Assembly: GCA_963705495.1 (NCBI GenBank)
Contig: CAVPJQ010000017.1
Coordinates: 1 to 64,000 of the forward strand
Length of the DNA: 64,000 nucleotides
Reading direction: 5' to 3'
Source: DATBVX01 sp963705495
GTDB taxonomy: Bacteria > Pseudomonadota > Gammaproteobacteria > Steroidobacterales > Steroidobacteraceae
This document shows positions 15,557-24,248 of the stretch, piece after piece. The position numbers and the translations under genes were made by a program. Under the pieces are notes generated by a model. The model was not told the origin of the DNA, made no database searches, and was given only the letters and a program-made list of their open reading frames with translations. Every line of letters starts with the position of its first letter. The first letter of the stretch is position 1.

Positions 15557-17029
15557 ATGCCTACGCGAAACGATTGTGATCCGGCAGGCCGCCGGCTCCC
15601 CATCAAACTCGACTCGACCACGAACGGCGAATTCGCGCCCATTCCGCTCGACGATTCGCTGAGACGCGCCAATGCCCTGGCGGCCGAGCGCGCTACCGAG
15701 CTCGCGAAACGGGTCGGCAAGAGCCGCCGCGAATTCCTGGTCTCGAGTTGCGGCGCGGCCTCCACGCTCCTCGCCTTCAACGCCGCGCATGCCACCGCCG
15801 GGCGCACCGGCGGATTCTTCCAGCTGTCCGCCGATGCCGCCCTGGACAGCGAGATCGCCGCGGCGGAGCTCGGGAAGCAGGAATTCATCTTCGATGTGCA
15901 GGGTCACTTCGTGAATCCCACCGGCGCGTGGCTGAAGAAGTTGCCGGCGGGTGCGCGTCCGATCAGCTTCGCGCCCAAGGCCAGATGCAAGCTCGCCGAT
16001 GAGCCCGGCGCGCGCAGTTACCTGCGTTGTCTCGGCTCCGACGAATTCGTCAAGGACGTGTTCCTGGATTCCGATACCGACATGATGGTGCTCTCGTTCG
16101 TGCCCTCGGCGCGCGATGCGGAGCCCCTCACCATCGAGGAAGCCGCGGCGACGCGCGACATCGTGGAGCGGCTGCAGGGTTCGCACCGCCTGCTGCTGCA
16201 CGGGCGCGTGAACCCCAACCAGCCGGGCGATCTCGAGGACATGGAGAGGCTCGCGAAATTCGGCATCGTCGCGTGGAAGACCTATACGCAGTTCGGTCCG
16301 GAAGACAAAGGCTTCTTCATGACGGACGACGTCGGCATCGCATTCTGCGAGCGCGCGCGAGCCCTCGGCATCCGCAACATCGCCATCCACAAGGGACTGC
16401 CGTTCGGACCGCAGAGCTACGAGCACTCGACCTGCTCGGACATCGGCCCGATCGCGAAGCGCTTTCCCGACCTCAATTTCCTCATCTATCACTCGGGGTT
16501 CGTGGCCGAAGGGGCGCCCGAAGGGCCGTACGATGCGTCGCGCACCGATGGCATCGATGCGCTCGTCACCTCGCTCCAGAAAGCGGGCGTGGCACCGAAC
16601 ACAAACGTGTATCCGGAGCTCGGCTCGACCTGGCGCTTCCTCTCGATGCGCAAGCCCGGCGAGGCGGCGCACGCGCTCGGCAAGCTCTTCAAGTATTGCG
16701 GCGAGAACAACGTGCTCTGGGGCACGGATTCGATCTGGTACGGCTCGCCGCAGGACCAGATCCAGGCGTTCCGCACCTTCCAGATCGCGCCCGAGCTGCG
16801 CGACAAGTACGGATATCCGCAGATCACGCCGCAGCTGCGCCAGAAGGTGTTCGCGCTGAACGCTGCCAAGCCCTACAACCTCGCCATCGACACGCTCAAG
16901 AAGCGCGCGGATGGCGATGCAGTCGCGCAGCGCAGGCTCGCGTACGTCGAGCAACCGAATCCGAGCTTTCGCACGTACGGGCCGCGCACGCGGCGCGAGT
17001 TCCTGAACCTCGCGAGCTGGGGTCGTTGA
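15557..17029 (+). CDS. Tat-exported amidohydrolase (TIM-barrel metal-dependent hydrolase)
   Basis: A 490-residue protein. A twin-arginine motif SRREFLVSSCGAASTLLAF sits at residues 56-75, after an unusually long N-terminal arm that could mean a later true start. The barrel resembles amidohydrolase family 2: FIFDVQGHFVNP (metal strand 1), NIAIHKGLPFG, LIYHSGFV, and WGTDSIWYGSP with the last-strand aspartate. Substrate unknown; the family includes decarboxylases and lactonases. The neighbour upstream is the PhoD-like gene, divergently transcribed. Confidence 0.8.
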   Translation: MPTRNDCDPAGRRLPIKLDSTTNGEFAPIPLDDSLRRANALAAERATELAKRVGKSRREFLVSSCGAASTLLAFNAAHATAGRTGGFFQLSADAALDSEIAAAELGKQEFIFDVQGHFVNPTGAWLKKLPAGARPISFAPKARCKLADEPGARSYLRCLGSDEFVKDVFLDSDTDMMVLSFVPSARDAEPLTIEEAAATRDIVERLQGSHRLLLHGRVNPNQPGDLEDMERLAKFGIVAWKTYTQFGPEDKGFFMTDDVGIAFCERARALGIRNIAIHKGLPFGPQSYEHSTCSDIGPIAKRFPDLNFLIYHSGFVAEGAPEGPYDASRTDGIDALVTSLQKAGVAPNTNVYPELGSTWRFLSMRKPGEAAHALGKLFKYCGENNVLWGTDSIWYGSPQDQIQAFRTFQIAPELRDKYGYPQITPQLRQKVFALNAAKPYNLAIDTLKKRADGDAVAQRRLAYVEQPNPSFRTYGPRTRREFLNLASWGR

Positions 17030-17062
17030 CAGTAGATGACTGGATCGCGGCGGGCGACCCGC

Positions 17063-19165
17063 CTACTTCCGTATCGTAGGCTTGAACCCATCAAGCGCCT
17101 GAGCAAGCCCTGGCACAATGTCAGCGCCAACGGGCACCGTGGTGCTGCTTCCAGAAAGGTCATCACCCAGCGGTTCGTATCGCCCGCCAAGACAGGTGTG
17201 CAGGAATCCCTCGGCGATTCCATAAAAGGCGAGATTGTTCTCAGACCTGCCAAAGCCGTGTCCTTCGTCCGGAAACACGGCATACGTCACCGGCAAACTC
17301 TTTGCCTTCATCGCCGCGACGATCTGATCGGACTCCGCCTGCTTGACGCGCGGATCATTTGCTCCCTGTCCAATGAGCAGAGGCCGCTTGATCGCACTTG
17401 CGCGATTCAATGGCGAACGCTCCTGAAGAAGCGCGCGACCTGCCGCCGTCCTCGGGTCACCCACATGCCGTGCGAACACCTCGAAAAAGGCCTTCCAGTA
17501 GGGGGGAATCGTGTTGAGGAGGGTGGCGAGATTGGAGGGTCCGACGCCATCCACGCCGCAGGCAAAACGATCGGGTGTGAACGTCAACCCCACCAGGGTC
17601 GCGTAACCACCGTAGCTCCAACCCATGATCGCCGTCTTGTCCGGGTCAGTAATGCCTTCACGCGCGGCCCAGTCGACCGCGTCGACGAGATCGTCGTGCA
17701 TCTTGCCCGCCCATTCGTGCACCGCTGCCTCGACAAAGGCCTTACCAAATCCAGTCGAACCCCGGTAGTTGACTGAAAGCACGGCGTAGCCGCGGTTGGC
17801 CAACCACTGATGTTCGGCAAGGTAGCCAAAGGTGTCCCGCGCCCACGGGCCTCCATGGACGTTCAAGACCAGCGGCGCCTTTGCGTCCGGCTTGCCGTCG
17901 CCATCAGGATCGCCGGCGTAAGGAAGAGTGAGATACGAGACCAGCGATTGTCCGTCACGCGTCGGGATCACTACGGGCACAGTGCGCCGCAAGGGCTGCT
18001 TTGCCAGCTCGGGGTACGAGGAAAAGAGGCGCGTGGCCTTCCCGGTCTTTCGGTCATAGACGTAATAGGGCGTCGGATCATCAGGCGCTTCGGACACGAA
18101 GATCCACCGATTGCCGTCTTTCGACTGACCGAGGACCTCCATATCTCCTGGCGTGCCGCTCGCGATGCTCGCCAGGTGCTTGTCGAACCCGCCCTGGACC
18201 GCGTGCCATTCCCGGCGTGTGTAGTTGGCCGAATACGCCAGGACTTCCCGTGTCAGCGGCTCGAGCAGGACTGCTTCGACGTCAGCACGATCATCCTTCG
18301 CAACCATCGTCATGGATCCGTCGGCGAGCGACATCGCCATCAGCGCGGCCTTGTCTCGGTCCTTGGCCGTAATGAGATAGATGGCTCTATTGTCAGGCGT
18401 CATGTTCAAGAAGGTCGTGTTCAAGTAGTCCGCCGCCTCGATGCTGGCGATCTTGGTGAGCACGGCCTTGCCCTTCTGATCACGCTCCAGCCGATAAACT
18501 TCGCCGCCACCCTCTTCGGTCGGCTTAACGACAGCACGAACCTCGAGATCATCGTCAACGACGAACGATGCGTAGCCTTCGTTCTTGAACAGCAGGGTCC
18601 GTTTGCCGGACGCAAGGCTCACTCGATAGACATCGAAGTACTCTGGATTGCGATTATTGATACCGATAACGATGTCGCCGGGCTGGGTCCAACTGATGCC
18701 GTAAATCTCCGCCCGCGCTCCGGGGAACGGCGTGAGATCACGCGGTGCACCGGACGGAAGACGAATCGAAAAGACGTGATCGTTCTCGTCGCCACCCACA
18801 TCGCGGAGATAAATGATGTAGTCATCGGACGCCGACCATTGGTAAGTCCGTATGCCGCGAGATTTGTCGTTGGTGATCGGCTTGGCGGCATCAAGGTCAG
18901 CAGCTGGCCCCACCCAGATGTTCATGACGCCCTCGACCGGCGCCAGGTAGGACACTTGCTCACCGCTCGGACTCAAGCGCCCGCGGAACCGCGCCGGATT
19001 GCCGAAGAGCATCTTTCTTGGGATCAGCGCCGGAGCGCTCATTTCACCCGCCGTCTTGGTCGCTTGCGCCGCGGTCGGTGCCGTGTCCGGAGTTTCACGC
19101 GAACAGCCGAGGAGTCCGAGAACCAGCGCTATGCCGCAAGACAATTTGGTTTTTCTTCTCGGCAT
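17063..19165 (-). CDS. S9-family prolyl oligopeptidase-like serine peptidase (lipoprotein)
   Basis: A 700-residue protein with a lipoprotein signal (IALVLGLLGC). The first two-thirds form a WD40-like propeller (for example QWSASDDYIIYLRDVGGDEN). The C-terminal alpha/beta hydrolase has the nucleophile in GWSYGGYATL near residue 517, the aspartate in GANDPRVKQAE and the histidine in FPDEGHGFG. It should cut short peptides as a dipeptidyl or acylaminoacyl peptidase in the envelope. The full length and complete triad indicate an intact gene. Confidence 0.92.
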   Translation of the reverse strand: MPRRKTKLSCGIALVLGLLGCSRETPDTAPTAAQATKTAGEMSAPALIPRKMLFGNPARFRGRLSPSGEQVSYLAPVEGVMNIWVGPAADLDAAKPITNDKSRGIRTYQWSASDDYIIYLRDVGGDENDHVFSIRLPSGAPRDLTPFPGARAEIYGISWTQPGDIVIGINNRNPEYFDVYRVSLASGKRTLLFKNEGYASFVVDDDLEVRAVVKPTEEGGGEVYRLERDQKGKAVLTKIASIEAADYLNTTFLNMTPDNRAIYLITAKDRDKAALMAMSLADGSMTMVAKDDRADVEAVLLEPLTREVLAYSANYTRREWHAVQGGFDKHLASIASGTPGDMEVLGQSKDGNRWIFVSEAPDDPTPYYVYDRKTGKATRLFSSYPELAKQPLRRTVPVVIPTRDGQSLVSYLTLPYAGDPDGDGKPDAKAPLVLNVHGGPWARDTFGYLAEHQWLANRGYAVLSVNYRGSTGFGKAFVEAAVHEWAGKMHDDLVDAVDWAAREGITDPDKTAIMGWSYGGYATLVGLTFTPDRFACGVDGVGPSNLATLLNTIPPYWKAFFEVFARHVGDPRTAAGRALLQERSPLNRASAIKRPLLIGQGANDPRVKQAESDQIVAAMKAKSLPVTYAVFPDEGHGFGRSENNLAFYGIAEGFLHTCLGGRYEPLGDDLSGSSTTVPVGADIVPGLAQALDGFKPTIRK

Positions 19166-19297
19166 TGTTCGCCTCCTCTATTGGGGCAAGGCTTGTCGTT
19201 GGGCTCAGAACCATAGCACCATGTTCAGCAGAGGAATTTTGGCCCAGGCGCGCCGACACCGCCACCTCCACCGCTGGCGAGCGAAGGAAGCCTCGGC

Positions 19298-19984
19298 TCA
19301 CTCCCGAGCTTCCGGACTACCCTGTGCGCCGCTCAGCGCTTTGCGAATGTCAGACACAAACTCGGTATCGGGCGTGCCCATCTTGTCGCTGCGGCCGAGG
19401 ACGCGACCCGAGGGATCCAGTAACACGAGCACGGTCGAATGGTTGAAGTTTCCGTCTTCAAGCTGCCGATAGCGCACATCCAGAGCGCCAGCCAGCTTTC
19501 GCGTGTCAGCAACTGATGCGCGCCCAAGTGTCCAGCGCCCATCTTCGATCCGGTGCTGCGCGGCGAACTCACGCAGTACGGCCGGATCGTCGTGCTGCGG
19601 ATCCAGTGTCACCAGCAGGATGGAAAGCCTGGCGCGTTCGGCAGGAGACAGCTCACCATCGATCCGGCGCAGTGTGTCTATGTTGAGGGGACATGCCGCC
19701 GTGCAGCTCGTGTAGAACATGGTAACGATCCGCACCTTGCCCGCAGTCGCGGCAAGAGTCGTCCTGCTTCCTTGCGCGGTCTCGAGTGGCACATCAACAC
19801 GGTGCAGCGAATCGGTGGGCCACGGCGATGTCACTGCGGCACTCGGTGTCGCCGCACCCGCTGGCCGCGATACACCGACGTGCAAGGCAAGGATCAGGAC
19901 GGCAGCAATTGCAGGTGCGATCGCTGCGATCGAAACCTGGAAAACCTGGCGCGCGGCATTGCCGGGGTTCAGTTGCTCGCGCAT
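19298..19984 (-). CDS. SCO1/SenC-family copper protein (near nirK)
   Basis: A 228-residue protein with one N-terminal membrane anchor and a thioredoxin fold. The copper/redox motif is CTAAC in FYTSCTAACPLNIDT and the third ligand is the histidine in NFNHSTVLVLLD. SCO proteins deliver copper to cytochrome oxidase or act as thiol reductants; next to nirK a role in loading copper into nitrite reductase is plausible but inferred. Start ATG 19984 overlaps the end of the NirV-like gene by 16 bases, so the three genes are one operon. Confidence 0.88.
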   Translation of the reverse strand: MREQLNPGNAARQVFQVSIAAIAPAIAAVLILALHVGVSRPAGAATPSAAVTSPWPTDSLHRVDVPLETAQGSRTTLAATAGKVRIVTMFYTSCTAACPLNIDTLRRIDGELSPAERARLSILLVTLDPQHDDPAVLREFAAQHRIEDGRWTLGRASVADTRKLAGALDVRYRQLEDGNFNHSTVLVLLDPSGRVLGRSDKMGTPDTEFVSDIRKALSGAQGSPEARE

Positions 19985-20787
19985 CGAAACCCCAGGTTGA
20001 TCGTCGTGTCGTGGGCCTGCAGCGAAGAGAGCAGCGCAACGCGCATGCCGACCGCGTAGTTGGTCCGATCCTGGATCGCCAGTGCACCGCTGCCACAGAA
20101 CTTGAGCAGGTCGGGATCACCCTGCTCGCGACTGTCCGCTCCGATCATGAGGCCACTGAAATCCTCGACCCATTCCCACACCAGGCCGTGCAGATCGTAG
20201 ATACCAAAAGCATTGGGCCGACCCTGCCCCACAGCGGCGAGCGGCTCGTTCGAGGGCCGGCTGTACCAGGCCAATATCCGTTGCTGCCACTCCGGTGAAT
20301 CACGAGCATCGCGATGCGTTTCATCCGCCGCCGCCGCGAACTCCCACTCGTACCAGTTCGGCAAGCGCGCACCGCGCACCTCGCAGTAGGCACGCGCCGC
20401 GAACCAGCTGACGCCGACAACCGGCTGCTCCGGGAGTGCCGTTGGCCCAAGTTCCGAGGCGCTGGCCCACTGCTTTAGATAGCTCGCGTCTGCAAGCACC
20501 ACAGGCACCTGGCCTTTGCGCCATTGCGGATGCGCGCGAGTGAAGGCCAGGAACTGCGCGTTGGTCACGGGCCTGCGGTCGAGGCGGTACGGGGCAACGG
20601 TCACGTCCGGTTGCGAAGTCCCGGTCGGCAGAATGGAGCGCCATTTGCCACCTTCGATGAAGGCGGCATCTTCATCCGCTGCACCGCCGATCGAGACATC
20701 GGTCGCGCATGCCAGGAGCAAGCCGAGCGCAGCCGACCGCAAACCTTTGCTTACCAGGCTCCGTTCGCCACGTGTCGAGCTGCCCAT
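19969..20787 (-). CDS. nirV: NirV-like formylglycine-generating-enzyme-fold protein
   Basis: About 272 residues with an N-terminal signal (LRSAALGLLLACATDVSIGG) and an FGE-sulfatase domain: RRPVTNAQFLAFTRAHPQW, PVVGVSWFAARAYCEVRGAR, LPNWYEWEFAAAAD, then DLHGLVWEWVEDF and INLGFRC. This arrangement matches NirV, a protein encoded next to nirK in other denitrifiers and of unknown activity. The two cysteines needed for formylglycine formation in true FGE are not evident as a pair. ATG 20787 is used; a GTG at 20796 is closer to GAGG and could be the start. Confidence 0.8.
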   Translation of the reverse strand: MGSSTRGERSLVSKGLRSAALGLLLACATDVSIGGAADEDAAFIEGGKWRSILPTGTSQPDVTVAPYRLDRRPVTNAQFLAFTRAHPQWRKGQVPVVLADASYLKQWASASELGPTALPEQPVVGVSWFAARAYCEVRGARLPNWYEWEFAAAADETHRDARDSPEWQQRILAWYSRPSNEPLAAVGQGRPNAFGIYDLHGLVWEWVEDFSGLMIGADSREQGDPDLLKFCGSGALAIQDRTNYAVGMRVALLSSLQAHDTTINLGFRCASN

Positions 20788-20810
20788 GCCTGTCACCCCG
20801 CCTCGGTTCG

Positions 20811-22313
20811 CTAATGAGCCGCGCCCTCTGGTCGCGGCGTCGCCTTACGCACCTGTGCGACTTCAGCGGCAGTCACGTGTCCGCCGGCGTTGCCCCAGCT
20901 GTTGAGCACGTAAGTCAGTATGTTTGCGATCTCGTCGTCGTTGAGCTGGCTCATCGGCGGCATCACGGAGTTATAGGTCTTGCCGTTCACTGTGATCGGT
21001 CCGGTGCGTCCATTGAGGACCCCAGCGATCGCCCGCGCCCGGTCAGCCTGGAGGTAGTCGGATTTCGCGAGCGGCGGAAACACGTCCGGCAGCCCGGCAC
21101 CATTGTCCTGGTGGCAAACAGAGCACGTGCCGTTGAACAGCGCGCGCCCCGCCGCAACCTGCTGCTCGAGCGTCAGGGTTCCTGCGGCCGCCGCCTGTGC
21201 CGCAGCACTGACCGGTTGCGCACTCACAGCAGCATCGCCGAGGTACACGTTGTCGACTTCCTTGCCTGAGTAGATCGCCTTGTTCTCAGGGCCTTCTATC
21301 TTGAGCAGTCCGAGCGCGCCCTTGTTGAAGGCGCGGAAGATCGAATGATCCACCAGGACGTAAGTGCCCGGCACCTCGGTGTGGAACTCGGCAATCATGG
21401 CGCCGCCGGCGGGAATGAGTGTCGTCTGCACATTTTCCTGGGCGTGCGTTCCGCCTTCGTAGCGAACTTTGTCGAAGATCTCGCCGATCAGGTGAAAAGA
21501 GCTGACGAGGTTGGGCCCGCCGTTGCCGACGTATAACCGCACCTTCTCGCCGACTTTCGCCTGCAACGCGTGATCACCGGTGAGGGAGCCTTCTGCACCA
21601 TTGAAAAGCACGTAAGTCGCGTTCTCATCGATTGCCTTCTGCATGTCGAATGCCTGCGGGCCCTTCTCGCGGTACCTGCCGACCGTATAGAAGTCGCCCT
21701 GCATGACATAGAACTCGCGATCGACAGGCGACAGTCCTTCTGGTGGCTCGACGAGAATGAGGCCGTACATGCCATTTGCCACGTGCATGCCGACCGGGGC
21801 TGTCGCGCAGTGATAGACGTACAGACCCTGATTGAGCGCTTTGAAACTGAACACCGACTCATGCCCCGGTGCCGTGAAGCTCGAGGCCGCCCCGCCGCCC
21901 GGGCCCGTAACACCATGCAGATCGATGTTATGCGGCATTTTCGAGCTGGGATGATTGCGCAGGTGGAACTCCACCGTGTCGCCCTGGCGTACACGGATGA
22001 AGCTTCCGGGTACGGTGCCGCCGAAGGTCCAGAACGTATACGTGACACCTTCCGCAATCGGTCGCTGGATCTCTTTCACCTCAAGCTCAACGATGACCTT
22101 CGCGGGAACCTTGCGATTGAGTGGTGGCGGAACCTGCGGTGGACTGGCGAGAACCGCCTTGATGGGCTCGCCCTGTGGTGGCCCAAAGTCGCCCTTTGCG
22201 GAGCCGCCGGTATCCGCCGTTGCAGGCACCGGTGCAGTGCCGGACTCACGTGATCCGCACGCCGATATCAGTACCGCAAGGAGTGCCGTCGCTACGATCG
22301 CTACCCGATTCAC
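20811..22313 (-). CDS. nirK: Copper nitrite reductase fused to a C-terminal cytochrome c domain
   Basis: Reduces nitrite to nitric oxide in the periplasm. From GTG 22313 it is 500 residues. It opens with a lipoprotein-like signal (VATALLAVLISACG). Type 1 copper ligands by alignment to known NirK are His128, Cys169, His177 and Met182; type 2 ligands are His133 and His168 plus the histidine of VDHSIFRAF in the second cupredoxin domain. Asp131 matches the catalytic aspartate. The short Cys-His spacing (CATAPVGMH) is that of class II enzymes. A cytochrome c domain follows with CSVCH and a likely Met ligand in MPPMSQLNDDE, so electrons can pass within one chain. The frame stays open upstream to 23339, but that is antisense of the next gene. 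nirV starts 23 bases after the stop. Confidence 0.93.
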   Translation of the reverse strand: MNRVAIVATALLAVLISACGSRESGTAPVPATADTGGSAKGDFGPPQGEPIKAVLASPPQVPPPLNRKVPAKVIVELEVKEIQRPIAEGVTYTFWTFGGTVPGSFIRVRQGDTVEFHLRNHPSSKMPHNIDLHGVTGPGGGAASSFTAPGHESVFSFKALNQGLYVYHCATAPVGMHVANGMYGLILVEPPEGLSPVDREFYVMQGDFYTVGRYREKGPQAFDMQKAIDENATYVLFNGAEGSLTGDHALQAKVGEKVRLYVGNGGPNLVSSFHLIGEIFDKVRYEGGTHAQENVQTTLIPAGGAMIAEFHTEVPGTYVLVDHSIFRAFNKGALGLLKIEGPENKAIYSGKEVDNVYLGDAAVSAQPVSAAAQAAAAGTLTLEQQVAAGRALFNGTCSVCHQDNGAGLPDVFPPLAKSDYLQADRARAIAGVLNGRTGPITVNGKTYNSVMPPMSQLNDDEIANILTYVLNSWGNAGGHVTAAEVAQVRKATPRPEGAAH

Positions 22314-22577
22314 ATCGCCTCTCTTTGGACCTTCGAGATCCCTGACGTATCGGTGAACGCTGTCGGAGCATCGCTCCTGACGCGACGCAGTATCCCTCTC
22401 AACGCCGCTCGGCCTTATACGTATGAACAACGCCGTGGACTGTACAAGTACGTATTTCGATGGGCCGCTGGGTGCCCACTGAAGCGCGTTGTTAGCGCCC
22501 ATGAAAGACTTTGCCAATAGAATGGCGCGGCGCCCTACGCCCTGATAACGATAACCAAGCAGCTGGGGGAGATCGTC
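22314..22577. promoter_or_regulatory. Divergent promoter region between nirK and the FAD oxidoreductase gene
   Basis: 264 bp that should hold both promoters. I looked for an FNR/DNR box of the TTGAT-N4-ATCAA kind and found none that is convincing. An 8-bp palindrome ATACGTAT lies near 22416, with a related TACGTA about 35 bases downstream. The sequence GGGGGAG before ATG 22578 is a good ribosome site. Confidence 0.4.
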
Positions 22578-24083
22578 ATGCTGACGCGTCGCAGTTTCCT
22601 TGCTCGGGCTTCCGTGCTGGGATTGACCACGGCGCCCATCGGTCGCGCCTGGCCGGCTCTCCTCGGACCCTCGCTGTCTGTCGATCACGACATCGACGCG
22701 GTCACGGGCGATGGCCGGCCGGTGACGCTGACGCGCGCCAGCGTGCAGGAGCTCGCCGACAGCCTGCGCGGCAATCTGCTGTTGCCTGGCGTTCCCGCCT
22801 ACGAGGAGGCCCGCCGCGTCCGGAACGCGCAGATCGACAAGCATCCGGCGTTGATCGTGCAGCCGCGCGGCGCCGCCGACGTGAGCAGCGCCGTGCAATT
22901 CGCGCGCGCTTCGAACCTGCTCGTCGCCGTGAAGTGCGGCGGCCACAGCCCCGCCGGGAAGTCCACGTGCGAACGCGGTATGCAGATCGATCTCTCGCTG
23001 CTGCGCGGCGTGAGCGTCGACTCTGAGGCACGCATCGCGCGCGTCGCCGGCGGGAGCCTGCTGGGCGACCTGGACCACGAGACGATGGCACACGGGCTCG
23101 TCACGACCGCCGGGACGGTATCGCACACCGGCGTGGGCGGGCTCACGCTCGGTGGCGGTTTCGGGCGGCTCGCACGGCGCTTCGGCCTCGCGCTCGACAA
23201 TGTCCGCGCGGTGGAGATCGTCACCGCCAACGGCGCGATCCTGCGCGCGAGCGCACACGAGAATGCGGACCTGTTCTGGGGAGTGCGTGGCGGAGGCGGC
23301 AATTTCGGCGTCGTCACGGCTTTCGATTTCGCGCTGCATCCCATGCAGCGGCAGGTCGTCGGCGGCGCGATCATGTTTCCACGCAGCCAGACGAAAGACG
23401 TCCTGGGGTTCTATGCCGACTACGAGGGCGAGGCCCCCGAGGATCTGGCCCTGGACGCTCTGGTCACGTCCAACGTCAAGTTCACCGGTGCCAACGGCGT
23501 CGGCTTCACGTTGTGTTACTCCGGCCCGGCAAGTCGGGCGGAGGAAATCCTGCGCAGGATCCGCAGCGTCGGGAAGCCCGTGTTAGACAAGGTGTCGACG
23601 CTCGACTACGTCGCGCTGCAGCGCTCCGGCGACGAGACTGAGCAGCGCGCGATTGGCTCGTACACCAAGACGGGCTATGTCCAGAAGATCTCGCCGCAGC
23701 TTATCAGCGCAATAATCGACGGCTTCGACGAGCACCCCGAGCGATCCACCATCGTGGGGTTCCAGCAGCTCGGCGGCGCGATCGCGCGCGTGCCGGCCGG
23801 TGCGACCGCGTTCCCGTTCCGCGACGTCCACGCCACGGCACTACTGCTCGCCGACTGGCCGGCCACCGCCGACCCGGCACCGCACCTCAAGTCGCTGCGC
23901 CAGTACTGGACGACGATCGCGCCTTACACGTACGGCTTCTACACGAACGACGCCGTCGAGGAGTCGCAGAAGCAGGTGGATGACAACTACCTGGGAAACT
24001 ACCCGCGACTCAGGAAACTCAAGGACAAGTACGATCCGACGAATCTGTTCCGACTGAACGCGAACGTGCGGCCGTCGGTGTGA
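22578..24083 (+). CDS. Tat-exported FAD-linked oxidoreductase (berberine-bridge-enzyme type)
   Basis: A 501-residue protein. The twin-arginine signal is LTRRSFLARASVLGL. The FAD-binding domain has VAVKCGGHSPAGKS, whose histidine is the usual covalent flavin site, and GVGGLTLGGGFGRLARRFGL. The second covalent position, a cysteine in true bicovalent enzymes, is replaced here by the VSHTG stretch. The BBE C-terminal motif YLGNYPRLRKLKDKYDPTN is present. It probably oxidises a sugar or alcohol in the periplasm. Confidence 0.88.
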   Translation: MLTRRSFLARASVLGLTTAPIGRAWPALLGPSLSVDHDIDAVTGDGRPVTLTRASVQELADSLRGNLLLPGVPAYEEARRVRNAQIDKHPALIVQPRGAADVSSAVQFARASNLLVAVKCGGHSPAGKSTCERGMQIDLSLLRGVSVDSEARIARVAGGSLLGDLDHETMAHGLVTTAGTVSHTGVGGLTLGGGFGRLARRFGLALDNVRAVEIVTANGAILRASAHENADLFWGVRGGGGNFGVVTAFDFALHPMQRQVVGGAIMFPRSQTKDVLGFYADYEGEAPEDLALDALVTSNVKFTGANGVGFTLCYSGPASRAEEILRRIRSVGKPVLDKVSTLDYVALQRSGDETEQRAIGSYTKTGYVQKISPQLISAIIDGFDEHPERSTIVGFQQLGGAIARVPAGATAFPFRDVHATALLLADWPATADPAPHLKSLRQYWTTIAPYTYGFYTNDAVEESQKQVDDNYLGNYPRLRKLKDKYDPTNLFRLNANVRPSV

Positions 24084-24248
24084 ATCCGAAGGCCGCGCCC
24101 GGCGACCGAACGCACTCGTATATGTGCGTATACACACGGTGCGTCAGCGACATGGATACTGCCACGTCGGAAACACTTTCCTCACGAGGGGCTAGGCAGT
24201 CGCGGATGTTGGGCGGCAAAGGACTGAACGATCCCACGAGCGACTGAT

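Noticed and set aside
15431..16954. 507-residue minus-strand frame opposite the amidohydrolase
   Set aside because: Composition (Arg, Glu, Val, His rich) is that of an antisense frame; the plus-strand protein has metal-site motifs.
22314..23339. Long N-terminal extension of nirK
   Set aside because: The extension is antisense to the FAD oxidoreductase and its promoter; the signal peptide starts at GTG 22313.
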